From assembly GCA_022605955.1 (NCBI GenBank), contig JAKCOZ010000001.1, positions 21,134,146 to 21,198,145 of the forward strand: a stretch of 64,000 nt of DNA, read 5' to 3'. The DNA comes from Rallus limicola. Its lineage: Eukaryota; Chordata; Aves; Gruiformes; Rallidae. The position numbers and the translations under genes were made by a program. This document shows, piece by piece, positions 36,701-47,616 of the stretch (positions are counted from its first letter, which is position 1; every line of letters begins with the position of its first letter). A model generated the notes under the pieces. That model worked only from the letters and a program-made list of their open reading frames with translations, searched no databases and was not told the DNA's origin.

Positions 36701-39700
36701 TCTTTTAAAATATTTTTTAAGTGATTGATATGTACTGTAGGTGCTTCAAAAGGAAGAGATTAAACTGGCACATATGATTTATTTGTTGAAAGCTTACCAA
36801 GATACTTTGTGGGCTAGGGTTACCTCTGCCATAGATCCTTTTGTTTATTTTAACTTCATTTTTAGTTTCTTGCATTTCCATTACTCAAATCTTGTTGTAC
36901 CAGGAAAAAGGAGAAATCCATATACCAGATAAATAAAATATTTTAGTGTGGTCTTTCCCTTTACGTGGTAAAGTGAATGATTTAAGATGCTTGGCACTTC
37001 ATTCTAGGTTGCTTGTATCAGCTAGACCAGTGCTGACCTTGCTGCTTTGTGGTGGTGTTTATGGTATAGAGTAAAGGATGTAGTGTTCACTTTAAGAATG
37101 AAGTGGGAATGTATTACCTAGATTTCGTGTCTGGGCAGTTAAACTTGTAAATTGATTTGGATATTACCCTTTTAAACTAGGCAGAGCCTAGTTTGTCAAT
37201 GTTAAAATACATTACCTTCAGCACAGAACACTTTTACTGACTTCGTGCAGTGATAAAGCACAAATGTTATTTCATTTCATCCTTTGTGAATGTATTGAAG
37301 CACAGAAATTTAACTTATTTGCAGTCAAGGGGCAGTAATTTTTTTTTCTTTTCTCGCTTTAGGGTCTGGGATTTGGAAGGAAATGAGAAGGCCCATTTTG
37401 TTTTACGTTCTCCTGGAGTGAGCGTTTGCTGGCATCCAGAGGAGCCTTTTAAGGTTGTGTTTTCCAGCCCTTCATCCTTACCACCTTTTAAGTAACAGGA
37501 GGGTGGACTTACCTAAACTGTGAATCTTTGATGCTGTTGTAAGACTGAAGTTTGGGAAGCTAGTGGACATTGTAACTGGTTATGGTTAGATCTGCTAATG
37601 TGCAGTCACTGTAAGCAAATTCTCATTCTCATCATTGTACCCTCAGTCCTTCACTCCTCCCATCAGAACTATTCCTTCTTGATTACATACATCACTTGTT
37701 GTTGATAAGTATTCTGCTGATTGCATATTAACTTAGAGTTGCTAGAGAAAAGTTCAAGTTTTTCTCAGTTGTGGTACCATGGTTCACCAATAACTTAGAC
37801 TCTTAGAAAGCCTGCCAAGTTTGGAAAAGGATCTGTTTGAAGTTAGCAAGGGATTTTTTTGTTGTTGTTCTTGCTTGGAATATAGGAAATATGTGCTGAG
37901 AAATCAAAACAAATCAATAAACTGTGATTTTATGCTTATCTGTTTATTGTACTGGGAAGGATTAATCAGCTGATACATACCAAAATACATACCAATCAAT
38001 AACTGCCTTAAACAGCTATAAAGAGTTGTTCAGATTACCACAAAAACACAAACTTAAACCTGAGAAAAGCAGTCAAATAAGGTATCAAAATATTTACATA
38101 GCAATAGGGAAGAAGAATCTCTATTCTTACTACACTTTTCCACCAATGTCAATATCCGGCCCTTACTAAGAAAACGAGGAAAACTGTTGACTCAGGTGGT
38201 ACCACAATTGAATGTGTTTGCTACTCTTTGCTACTGGGCAACTTTGTTAGCACAACAAAATTACTAGATTAGCAAAAAAAGATTGCAAATACTACACCAA
38301 TCTTGCATATTAACTTGTCTTTTCTTTGGCCTGTATCGAAGAATAGGCACAGAACTTTTATTTTTTAAAAAGAAAAATCCCTTGAAAAAGCTAGTAAAAC
38401 TTGACAGACTGATGGTTGCTGAAAAGCTTATTGCATATCACAATGGTTACTGCACTATGTTCTTTAGTTTGCATAAGTATGTTTTTATTTTGTTGGTCAG
38501 TTCATTCTAGTCAGAACTGGAACTTTTTAATTTTAAAAGGATGTTTTTTATTTACAGTTCTAAAAGCACAGTGTATCTGTGGTTAAGCACTGGCACTAAA
38601 ATTATATACATAGATATGCAATAATATATACATAGATGTGTAACAATGTCACAGTAGTCTAAAGTTCTTTTGATTTATTGGTGGAATAACATTGAGGAGA
38701 ATGTTTTCTGGTATAAAGTGAAAAAAATGTACCTATTTAATGTTATTTGCTTGAAAGTATGCTAGGTTTGCTGCAGAGTAGAATCATAGCATCACAGAAT
38801 GGTTTGGGTTGTAAGGGACCTGTAAAAGTCACCTAGTCTAACCCCCACCCTGCAGTGAGCCCCCTTAAAGTGTTGAAAGGCTGCACCTCATGCAGCCTCC
38901 CTGGAGCCTTCTCTTCTCCAGACTGAATAATCCCAACTCTTAGCCCATCCTCATAGGAGAGGAGCTCCAGCCCTCTGGTCATCTTTGCAGCTCTCCTCTG
39001 GACTCGCCTGTCCATAGCTTTCCCATGCTAAGGACCCCAGAGCTGCATGCAGTACTCCAGGTGGGGTCTCATAAGAGTGGAGTAGAGCAGTAGAATCACC
39101 TCCTTCACCCTGCTGGTCCTACTGCTTTTGATGCAGCCCAGCATACAGTTTTCCTTCTGGGCTGTAAGCACACATTGCTGTCTCATGTCCAGCTTTTCAC
39201 CCACCAGTACCCCCAAGTCCTCCTCATCAGGACTGCTCTCAATCCCTTTGTCCCCCAGCTTGTATTGATATGTAGGGTTGTTCAGACCTAGGTGCAGGAC
39301 CTTGCACTTGGCCTTATTTGAACCTCATGAGGTTCACAAAGATCCACTTCATGATCTTGTCCAAGTTACTCTGGATGGCATCCTGTCCCTCGAGCACGTC
39401 AACTGCACCAACTCAGCTTGGTAGCACCTGTAAATCTGCTGAGGGTGCACTTGATCCCAGTGTATGTGTCACTGATAAAAGATACTAAACAGTGCTGACA
39501 AAAATACTCATTACATGCTAAGTTTACAGTATTCTATTAACTTCTCTTAACAGCTGATGGTAGCAGAGAGGAATGGAACAATACGATTCTATGATCTAAT
39601 TACACACCAGGCCATTCTCTCCCTAGAGTGTGAACAAACGCCACTGATGTCAGCAGACTGGTGTTTAAAAAATTCTCTCAAAATTGGAGCAGTTGCTGGA

Positions 39701-41715
39701 AGTGACTGGCTGATCTGGGATATCACTCGCTCCAGGTATTTTTATATACAAGATAAATTTCTTTACTCTCTCATTAAGCAGTGGATGATGTGGCTACTTT
39801 GCCAATGTAGCACTTAAACGCACTGTGTGTTATGTCGCCTATTGAGTAAATAAATGAATTTTCATTAGGAATGATGAAATCACTAGAGATCGTTCCCTGG
39901 CATGCTTTGTTTCATCTTTATCTGATTATATTTATCTGTTAAAAATCAGAGTGCCTGTCTTTTTATCCATTTGAGACAGCACCTTACTTCTCCTTCCCTC
40001 TCACTGTAAGTTCTATTTGCTTGTTAAAGCCTCATTCTAAGTCATAAATACATAACTACAGAGCCAAAATAAACTGGATAACTACTTCAGTTTTCCTGCT
40101 CCAAATCGAGATGCAAGCTGCAGGAACGCTCAGCTTCTTCACAGAGACTAGACAATGCATCCACTTCACTGTTCAAATGATACCTGTATTTTGTGGTTAC
40201 AGTATGAGCAGGAGTCGTTTGCAAACAGGATTTTTACCCTCCATGTCTGTTCTAGTTATCCACAGGATAAGAGACCCGCCCATGTGGATCGAGCCAGATT
40301 GTTCAGGTACCAGCATTGTCTCTATTCTGTCGGTTTTGTCCATATAAATCTAGGCATAGGCAAGCAGTTGGGATGTAAAGACCTGCTTGTGTCTTAAATA
40401 ATTTTTAGGGGGGCCTGGACTATACCTTGTCAACTTTGTGAAAGACCTAAATTTACTACATATGTGTAACATACCTGGGATTTTTTTTTCTATTTTACAA
40501 CACCAGGCATATGGGGCTGTGAGTGGTGAATCATTCACAAGCTAATTATTTCACACTTATTTATTGATTATTTAAACATTTATTTCTCTGGTGTTAGTGG
40601 AAAATCCACAGTGTGCACTTCAGATAGCCTGATAGGGATATTTGAAAAGTGTGTTCGTTTTATTCATAGGTGGTCCCGAGTGACTGAAAATTTGTTTGCA
40701 ACCACTGGGTATCCAGGAAAGACAACTACTCAACTGCTTATTCATCATTTAGGACATCCCCAGGTAAATTTCTCAATTCAGCTGTTTATTGGTATTGCAT
40801 CTGTTATCTTCAAATCAAGCTCATAAATAGTTAAAAGGTGCAATTAAAAACTAGTCCAAACTTTCCAGAAATACTGCTTGGTCTCCCTGTTAATTTTTTT
40901 GTGTGTGTTATCCATGTTAAGAAAAAAAAAATAATCACACTACATTTAATCTCATATTGTAAAAGCTGATAGATCTATATGTTTCATTTCCTTTCTTTTA
41001 TGGTGCTAAGGGAAAGAAAAAACACACTTTAACCAATTATTTAATAATTTTTTCAGTACTTCTAATTCTAAAGAAGCTAAAACCTGTTGGTTGTGTGGTT
41101 TACAGGTTTGAACTAATTATATTTGAAATCATTAATGAAAATATATCCAGAGAGAATGAATGCAAGCATAGGAAATATTTTGGCTTTGAGGGAGATAGTA
41201 AACATTTATAACGCTTACAGTAAAAGTATTACTTCCAAACATATTACCTGTAAGTGTGCTTAAGTAACAGGAAGTGATTTCATTAAAAAATGGGAAGTAT
41301 GCCTTTAAAACACTATTAATGTTAATAATAATGAAAGTAGTTGACACAATTTGTTATCATGGAATATTTTGCTGTATCTTTCTTATGTGTGGTGAGCAAT
41401 TACTGGAACTAAGTATCAGATAATCAGATTTTTCAGTTGGATTTCTGATGTATTTTAACATTATTTGTTGATGAGTACTAAATCTATGGTGCATATGGGT
41501 CTGTGCAACTTACAATATGTTGTACAGAAATAACTTCTGTGGTGTGTTGCATTGATATTTCTCTCTTTTTTGTGTGGTTTTTTTTTTTTTTTTCTTTAAA
41601 GCCCATTCTTACAGGCACTGCAGCTGTTGGATCTGGTTTGACATGGCATAGAACTCTTCCATTATGTGCAGTCGGAGGGGATCATAAAATTTTCTTCTGG
41701 GTAACAGAAATGTAA
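18345..41715 (+). CDS. NUP37: NUP37, WD-repeat nucleoporin, complete coding sequence in nine exons
   Basis: NUP37 is a seven-bladed WD40 propeller in the Nup107-160 (Y) scaffold of the nuclear pore; it also acts at kinetochores in mitosis. Coding exons are 18345-18500, 20609-20733, 21735-21807, 27513-27607, 37363-37453, 39554-39735, 40256-40306, 40670-40763 and 41602-41715. They give 326 codons plus TAA, the human length, with no frame break. Signature segments are [13 protein letters not shown] (near residue 10), [12 protein letters not shown] (exon 3), [14 protein letters not shown] (exon 5), NGTIRFYDL (exon 7), FATTGYPGK (exon 9) and a C-terminus of FFWVTEM. The ATG matches the human start, and the exon before it contains a start-stop uORF. 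WASHC3 follows in the same direction about 5.8 kb later. Identification is by remembered human sequence plus synteny. Confidence 0.97.
18678..18708. repeat. Compound (GT)n(TA)n microsatellite
   Basis: An uninterrupted GT tract (18678-18690) passes directly into a TA tract (18691-18708). It is likely length-polymorphic. Confidence 0.9.
18744..19020 (-). repeat. CR1 LINE 3' fragment
   Basis: The plus strand begins AATAGGATCACAGAATGGTT and then TGGGTTGGAAGGCATCATCT. It continues GGTTGCCCAAAGCACCATCC and AACCTGGCCTTGAACACTGC, and ends TCATCCTATCTCTGTGCTCC. This is a well-preserved reverse complement of a CR1 end, so the insertion is fairly young or slowly diverging. Confidence 0.92.
20609..20733 (+). 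CDS. NUP37: NUP37 coding exon 2, residues 53-94
   Basis: The exon is 125 nt, with acceptor TTTCTGTAG and donor AAG|GTATTT. It encodes [20 protein letters not shown] and then [15 protein letters not shown]. Two bases of a split arginine codon carry over. Confidence 0.96.
20734..21734 (+). other. NUP37 intron
   Basis: A 1.0-kb intron with a GGGTGGGTGGGTGGG-like G-rich stretch near 20925-20942. Nothing else was recognised. Confidence 0.6.
21735..21807 (+). CDS. NUP37: NUP37 coding exon 3, residues 94-118
   Basis: The exon is 73 nt, with acceptor GAGTGTAG and donor AAG|GTAAGT. It encodes [20 protein letters not shown] and ends NEFK. It was found by frame continuity, being too short for a long open frame. 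Confidence 0.95.
21808..27512 (+). other. NUP37 intron, 5.7 kb
   Basis: AT-rich intron. The open frame at 23207-23638 (143 codons) resembles no family and is probably chance. No CR1 or LTR was recognised. Confidence 0.55.
27513..27607 (+). CDS. NUP37: NUP37 coding exon 4, residues 119-150
   Basis: The exon is 95 nt, with acceptor GGTTGACAG and donor CAG|GTATGC. It encodes [20 protein letters not shown] and then [11 protein letters not shown]. This is the classical WD-type 'GH...DD' blade. It ends in a split codon. Confidence 0.96.
27608..37362 (+). other. NUP37 largest intron, 9.8 kb, carrying a solo LTR
   Basis: The LTR occupies 31953-32540. The rest is AT-rich sequence with short homopolymer tracts and no recognised exon or other repeat. 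Confidence 0.65.
31953..32540 (+). mobile_element. Solo LTR, avian ERVL-like, with 5-bp target duplication
   Basis: The element starts TGTCCTGGTTTCAGTCAGGA and ends GGGTGAAACCACGACA. These ends resemble the avian ERVL-type LTRs common in many birds. It is flanked by TTCAT on both sides (31948-31952 and 32541-32545), a perfect 5-bp duplication as expected for ERVL. There is no internal retroviral region, so it is a recombined solo LTR of about 588 bp. A GC-rich stretch with repeated GGGACGCGAG units (about 32180-32210) sits downstream of a GGATAAAG motif that may be a TATA-like box. It is inserted in sense within a NUP37 intron. The family name is from memory and unconfirmed. Confidence 0.88.
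37363..37453 (+). CDS. NUP37: NUP37 coding exon 5, residues 150-180
   Basis: The exon is 91 nt, with acceptor CTCGCTTTAG. It encodes [20 protein letters not shown] and then [10 protein letters not shown]. The donor is AAG|GTTGTG, a poor match to consensus, but the frame joins exactly to LMVAERNG in the next exon. Confidence 0.95.
37454..39553 (+). other. NUP37 intron with CR1
   Basis: About 2.1 kb, one third of which is the CR1 copy at 38780-39497. Nothing else was recognised. Confidence 0.7.
38780..39497 (-). repeat. CR1 LINE with decayed reverse-transcriptase region
   Basis: The 3' end is at 38780 (plus strand AGAATCATAGCATCACAGAA). Read on the minus strand from 39497, it carries the CR1 reverse-transcriptase C-terminal part. 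This includes [30 protein letters not shown] and [13 protein letters not shown], then an in-frame TAG and [20 protein letters not shown]. The polymerase 'FADD' site region is degraded. Part of the usual 3' sequence is missing between the coding part and the tail. It is dead and 5'-truncated. Confidence 0.92.
39554..39735 (+). CDS. NUP37: NUP37 coding exon 6, residues 181-241
   Basis: The exon is 182 nt, with acceptor TCTCTTAACAG and donor CCAG|GTATTT. It encodes [20 protein letters not shown] through [18 protein letters not shown]1 copy ends only about 57 bp upstream of this exon. Confidence 0.97.
39736..40255 (+). other. NUP37 intron
   Basis: A 520-bp intron; nothing was recognised in it. 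Confidence 0.6.
40256..40306 (+). CDS. NUP37: NUP37 coding exon 7, residues 241-258
   Basis: A 51-nt exon with acceptor TCTGTTCTAG and donor TCAG|GTACCA. It encodes [16 protein letters not shown] between two split codons. It corresponds to YPQNKRPVHMDRACLF in human. Confidence 0.94.
40307..40669 (+). other. NUP37 intron
   Basis: A 363-bp intron; nothing was recognised in it. Confidence 0.6.
40670..40763 (+). CDS. NUP37: NUP37 coding exon 8, residues 258-289
   Basis: The exon is 94 nt, with acceptor TATTCATAG and donor CAG|GTAAAT. It encodes [20 protein letters not shown] and ends IHHLGHPQ. Confidence 0.95.
40764..41601 (+). other. NUP37 last intron
   Basis: An 838-bp AT-rich intron that ends in a run of about 16 T residues before the acceptor. 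Confidence 0.6.
41602..41715 (+). CDS. NUP37: NUP37 last coding exon, residues 290-326 and stop
   Basis: A long T-rich tract precedes acceptor CTTTAAAG. The exon encodes [20 protein letters not shown] and then [17 protein letters not shown], ending TAA at 41713-41715. Confidence 0.96.
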   Translation, partial: PILTGTAAVGSGLTWHRTLPLCAVGGDHKIFFWVTEM

Positions 41716-41766
41716 AATAAGCATTTGTCTTCAGTATAAAACTTCACTGCATAATGTCTCTTCTCT

Positions 41767-41772
41767 AATAAA
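41767..41772 (+). terminator. NUP37: NUP37 polyadenylation signal candidate
   Basis: AATAAA lies 52 bp after the stop codon. A second AATAAA is at 41925-41930. Either or both could define the 3' end, giving a very short 3' UTR of roughly 70-230 nt. Confidence 0.55.
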
Positions 41773-41930
41773 ACAAAGGAATTTACTCTTTGTACTGGTA
41801 TTTATTCACTCAAACATAAAAAAGCAACAAGTAAAACATGAAGCATTTGTGTTTGATTTGTAGCTTGCTCATAAGAAAGCTCTTTTAAAATTGGTTAGCA
41901 TATATCTGATACCTGGTTACTTCCAATAAA

Positions 41931-44900
41931 TAACATGCACACATTTTTAACATGGGGTTTGGTGTGAAATGGATGTGTAAAAGTGGGGTTTTTACAAGAT
42001 TTTGTATCCGTGCCCAGACTACCTACTGAAAGAACACCTGTCAACCTCCCCAGCCATCACTATCTCAAAAGAAAGGCGCTTGTGTACTGGTGCAAAATGT
42101 TGTCTGTGGGTGTATTTACTGAATAAACTAGTTACCACTAACAGTGAAGAAGCTAATAGTGCAATCAAAATGATAATTTTAAGAAGTATTATTTCCCTTG
42201 AGATGACAGAGGGATTTACTTCAAGTATGCCAGTGGGTTGGGTTTTTTTTTTTCTGTTTACAGCTTTTTACTTCCAGCTTTTCACAGGAAAATCAAAGGC
42301 ATTCAGCTTTCTAGAAGGATATGTTTCTTGCCCCTCCCATACAAGACCCAGAAATGAAATAAAAGAGGGAAAAGAGGGAGACAGTTCCTGTCTTCAGTGT
42401 CCTTTTTTGCATGCTTTTGCAAGTGAAGTGATATAAAAATGTTCAGCTAGTGTAACACCTCCTTGCAGCATTGTAGTCATCCTTATTAGCAATAGCTGGA
42501 TTTCAAAATATTGTTTGTCCCTATTCATGCTGGATGCATACAACCAACTCAGAACTAGGACAGCAAGCAGTGAGATTACAGTCACCTTTGTAAAATTTCA
42601 GACTGAACAGAATTTCCACTACATTGAGCTCACAGTTAACGGATGGAAATTACCCAGGCCCCACCTCCCCTCTAGCCAGTGTGAAGTAGCTTGTGTGATG
42701 GAAGATTCCTTTCATGGGAGGCCTCCAGCTGCTCACTGCTGTTTGACCTTGCCCTATGTTCTGTGAAGATCTCTATATTCGTTATGGGTGAGTGTAATGA
42801 ATACAGATAGATTATTTCTAGGTGAAATGTACTGTTTGTGGATTAAATGTTTACTGTATTTCAGAAGGCTGGCTATTTGATGCAGAACCCACACAAACGA
42901 TGTACCAGCATACAGGTGAAATTTTATCAGTGCAGATAAACAACCATGGTGCAGCAACCTTCATAACTGTTCCTTTGTAGTGCAGCAAGTGGTCTCACTT
43001 TGTCTAATACACTTCCTGTGCTGAGCAGCAGTCTGGCTTATCCCCTCCCTGTCACTGTCCAGGGGACCTTTTCCAGGGAGGTGCAAATAACTGTTGTTAG
43101 TGTGAGAGTCGGGTCCTTGTAGTCCATATAATGTAGAACTCTTGAATGTTCTGTCTGCCAGATACATGTGGTTTGGCATAAAATACGTTCTCCCTGTTTT
43201 GGCTTGGGCAGTAGAGAGTTAAAAGCAACTGGCTGAATATCTGCAACCAAGAGGAAATCCCATTGTGTAAGGAAACTAGAAGATGCTGGGTTAGAACGTA
43301 TACAACTTACTAACTTAAAGATGGGTTTGGAAGACACTCCAGACTCAACTGGTGTGTGCTTAAACTGCAAAATAACCAGACTGGAGGGTGTTTGAAGCAC
43401 TTTGTTCATCTCATATCCATAGTTTGACTGGATAGTACAGGCTTAATGGGACATTTAATTGGCACGCAGAAACAGCTAAATACCTCTGTAGGTCTGAGAG
43501 GATGGACTGGACTGGATGTGTACTGAAACAAACATTTTTTTCTGTCCACTGAAGGAGCAAAGTTTTACACAGTACCTAGCTGTGTGGGATATCAGGCACT
43601 GTAGTCAGGCAATTTGCTTTAGGTATTTACAGGTGCATTTTGGCTTCTTTTTTTCTTTTTTTTTAGTATTGCTCAAAACCCAAGAGGGCAGAGGGCAGAT
43701 ATTCTGTTCTTAATTCAGGAGCCAGGATGCTTGTTTATAATACTCTTATTATTTTTTATAGATATTAATGCTCTTCTTTTTAATTTCTTTTTAATACTCT
43801 ACTATTTAAGTAGTCTATACGGACTACTTAAAACTGTTTATCAAGGATTGCAATGATCTTGCCAAGTTTGAGACTCTTCATATTCCTTCTTTCCAGTACA
43901 AAATGGGTTTCCAGAAAAAAAAAAATCGCTGTTTTTAGCATGTTCCATGTGTTCTTCCGTACAGAGCAAAATAATTAGTTAATTCTCTGACGCTGCCTTT
44001 TGCACAGTGTTTGGGAAGTTGAAACTCAAAACCATTTTTAAAGAACTGTCATTTAACTTCTGTTTCTTTTGTGGGGTGTTTGTTTTTTAAATGATCCTAC
44101 CTAACACTGACACTTTTATTTCTCAGTCTGTTTAACCGTCAAGGGTTGATAATGCTCTGAACCTTCTGTTTGCTAAATTTGTACATATTCTGACATACCT
44201 AAATTATCGAGATAGACTTCTTCCTTTTTCATTCAGTTGAGGGAAAAATCATTGAGGCAGTATCAGTTTCATACAAAAAGCTTTGCCAGAATACCTTTTG
44301 CAAGCATGGATTTGGAAGACCCCATGGGAAACCAAAAAAATGTTAATCCACACTCTGACCTTTTCAGCTGTTCACTGGACCACCTTAGTAAAAACAACTG
44401 TTGCCCCCATGGAGGATCAGGTGACACCACGTCTGGAAATTTTTGAGGATCAGCTTTTTGTTTCTATTTAACTTGCCTCTCGATTGTATAGCTGTTTGAG
44501 TTCTGTGCTGATTCTAACAGAATAGAATATTGTGTCTTGGGGCCTATAAGAGTATATATGCATACAAAATGCATATGAACATTGTAAGTTACAGTAGCAC
44601 TTGCCAGTTTTTTCAGGTTATGCAGTTTTTCAATCGACAACAGGCTCTGATTTTGTGCAGTATAGAAAGAGATGTAGCAGATCAGTTTCAGTGCTTCGAA
44701 ACCCCTGCCCTTTACTTTTTAGTGTATACTAATCACAAAACAAAACATTTTTTAACTAAGGACAAAGTTTTCATGAATGTTCTGCATACGCAGATTTTGC
44801 TGGCTAAGTTAGTGACAGTATCTCTAAGGTTATCATCTTCAAAATAATAATCTTCAATAGAACTCCATTTCAGAAGCTATTGAAAGTCTGTATCTTCACT

Positions 44901-47049
44901 CAAAGGTGGAGCAACATGACTGTGTCTTTAAATGTCTGCATATACATGTGTGTGTACACACACACACACACACACACACAGGGTATAAACTACCAGCAAT
45001 TACATATATTTATGTAGAGTAGTTATTCCTTAATTTGACATTTATTGTCCTCTATGGGTGATAGTATAAAATTCATTTTCAAAACATCTGCACTGACAAT
45101 GTGGATACCATAATTCAATTATTTTTCCATTAATCCTTCCATGGGAGGTTCAGTCATTAGTAGTTCTAGTTTAACAAACCAGTTCAATTAAGAGGTTTTG
45201 GAAAAGTTTGGGTCACTTTCCTCTACTCTGTTTTTCACTTTTCATACCCTGCATTTCCTAATTCCAGCTGGGAGAAAAAGTGCTGTGTTGCACTTTTCTA
45301 GGCAGTATTTTTTGCCAAATTAAGAGCAGGAGGTACCAGAAAGTTAACAGAAGAGCACATTCTTGTGAGATTTCTAGTCTAGCTTCACAGACCAAAAGAT
45401 TCATATAAGATTTGACCGAGCATTTACATTATCAATTTCTATGGCACTGTCTGGAAAACAGTACATATTGTATGGTAAATGAGATTAATTCTTTTTTAAT
45501 ATAGTTGGAAGACTTTGAGGTAATTAAGGTGACAGTTCTCCTAGATAATTTAAACAACTCTTTTGCTCCTTTGCCCAACTCCTGTAAGCTAGATAAAACC
45601 TACTGAACCTTGTAGGCTAACCCTCTGTCCTTTCTTAGGGAGGCATGAGAAATTACCAACTACATGTCATTGTTCCAAAACAGTATGGAACACAGGTTGT
45701 GCAATAATTCAGACAATATGGGTAAAAAACCCTTTACTTTCTTACTAGAATACTATAGCAAAAAGGATACATGTATGACAGCAGGTTAGTAATAAATATT
45801 TTATTAATGTAATAAATATAAAATCAAAGAAAAACTGCTCCAGTACATAAACGAGAATTTTATGTAAACATGAGTAACAGATCTACCACATACAGCAACC
45901 ACAGCTGTAGATACCACAGCTACCACAGAGTCTGCATAAGGGTTTTGTAAAATGCTTAGCAAACCAAAATAATTTGGAACTGAGAATTCTTAAATTTTAA
46001 ACCAAAATTAATGTAACACACTTGGTTTCTAATCTTCAGGGCTTCTTCAATACTTCAAAGTATCTAATGTGTTTTTACTCATAACAATGAGAAGCTTCCT
46101 ACTGATAGTCTCAGACTATGGGAGATTTTTAACTGCTCTTAAAGTAGATCAGATGTGTGCACAACAAGAAGTATTTCTCTTGCTGTTCTCCTGAAGTGTC
46201 ATGGGTGATGTTACATGAAGTAGCAGTTACCTGTATTTTTGCTACCAAAGCCAGCAAGGTCCTACTGGGTAGCCCTGCTCACCAGCCCCGTGTTCGACAC
46301 TCTGTGGCTGATGTGACTAAAAGTATGAACCAAGCAGGAAACGGCCTCCTCTGACGCTAGTTCTCCACCAAGGTGGCAACTTAGAGCAAGGGATCACTGT
46401 GTGCTATAACCAACAACTGGTAAAATGAGTGTACACAGCTGTTGGTGGGGAGTGAGCGAGAAGAAACCCTTTCTGATGATGTGACTCATTGGAGTTGTTT
46501 GAACTTTGGCTGTATTAGTACTCTGAAGTGGTTTGATCTGTTCTTTTAATCTGTCTTTGCTTTGGGTTTGCTGGGTAAGGTTTGGGGAGAATAGTGGACA
46601 CAAAACAACACAGAGCTTCAGAGGTGGCTGCAGAGAAAAAAAAGACAATACCATCAGCCATAAACCAGGTTGGCTATTTTCCAGTTAGGGAATTCTTTTC
46701 CTTGAGCCCAGTCCTCTGGGATTTCTTGGCTGAAAAGGAACAGCCCTCCTTACAACCTAAGCTTGGGAATCAAGTGAAAGCAGGGGTGGGTGTTGTTGAA
46801 CAGAACCAAAAGGTTAGGCAGGCCACTGCCAGGTTTACCATAGCCCCTTTTCCCCCTGTTGCATTAGTATTGAAGTACAGGAACCTTCCCTAACGCGATC
46901 AGAGCCGTGCTTTTCTGTCTTTTTCAGAAGACAGCAGTGTCACCAAGCACTCCATGCTGCCCTTCACCAACCCGTAAGAGTGCAGAAACGCCTTCACGCC
47001 TGGCTTCTCTCTACGACTTTGCTGTCTGACCACTGGGGAAGAAACCTCT
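41931..47049. other. Intergenic region NUP37-WASHC3
   Basis: About 5.1 kb with no recognised gene. Several open frames of 60-144 codons lack family resemblance. A CA microsatellite lies at 44946-44980. The 42.5-43.4 kb part is somewhat less AT-rich but was not identified. Confidence 0.55.
44946..44980. repeat. (TG)n(AC)n microsatellite
   Basis: A short TG tract (44946-44955) is followed by an AC tract (44956-44980). The two are complementary, so the array can fold as a small hairpin. Confidence 0.9.
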
Positions 47050-47368
47050 CGGCAACCTGCATTACCCAGGGCCCTGCGCCACACCACTGATTCACAGAAT
47101 CAATGGCATCTGAAGAGGGCCCGGCCTGGGGCGCCCTTTGCCTCAGCGGGCCCGTCTCACCCCCTGTGCCAGGGACCGCTGCAGAACCGACCACGCAGGG
47201 TTGGGAAAAGCAGGGCTTTTATGCTACAGGAGCATCCAGCCGCCGTGGCTTGGGCTACACGTTGTCCTGCCGAGGAGGCGGGTGGGGGAAGAAAGCGCTT
47301 CGCGGGACGGCGGGCCCCGGCCCTGTGGCAGCTCTCCGGCCGCTCTAATCATTCCCTCCCTCCCTCGG

Positions 47369-47387
47369 ACTACACTTCCCGCGATGC
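47369..47387 (+). promoter_or_regulatory. ZNF143/THAP11-type (SBS-like) site
   Basis: The bases ACTACACTTCCCGCGATGC closely resemble the long ACTACAATTCCCAGCATGC consensus found in many CpG promoters. It lies about 180 bp upstream of the WASHC3 ATG. The motif is seen; occupancy is inferred. Confidence 0.6.
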
Positions 47388-47407
47388 GTTGCTCCGGCAG
47401 AGGGGAC

Positions 47408-47419
47408 AGCGCACGCGCA
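47408..47419 (+). promoter_or_regulatory. NRF1-like site
   Basis: AGCGCACGCGCA fits the NRF1 palindrome YGCGCAYGCGCR with one mismatch at its first base. It lies just downstream of the ZNF143-like site. Confidence 0.45.
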
Positions 47420-47565
47420 GGCCCACGAGCGCCGCGCCGCTCCGAGTGGAGATTTTGTTTCCGGGTGGAGGTCACGAGGCCGTGCGGCGGGGCCTTCCGG
47501 GGCGCGGCGGGAGGTGCGGGCGGGTGCGGGGCTGCTCTCCGTCCCGCCGCCTCGTCCCCGCGGGG

Positions 47566-47616
47566 ATGGACGCGGACGGGCTGCCCATTGTGGGTTCCGG
47601 CATTGACCTCACCAAG
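47566..47616 (+). CDS. WASHC3: WASHC3 coding exon 1, residues 1-17
   Basis: Only 51 coding bases, from ATG in GGGGATGG context to ACCAAG, with donor AAG|GTACGG. It encodes MDADGLPIVGSGIDLTK. Confidence 0.95.

Noticed and set aside
42002..42436. 144-codon open frame in the NUP37-WASHC3 intergenic region
   Set aside because: No family resemblance, no promoter features and low-complexity hydrophobic stretches from T-rich DNA.
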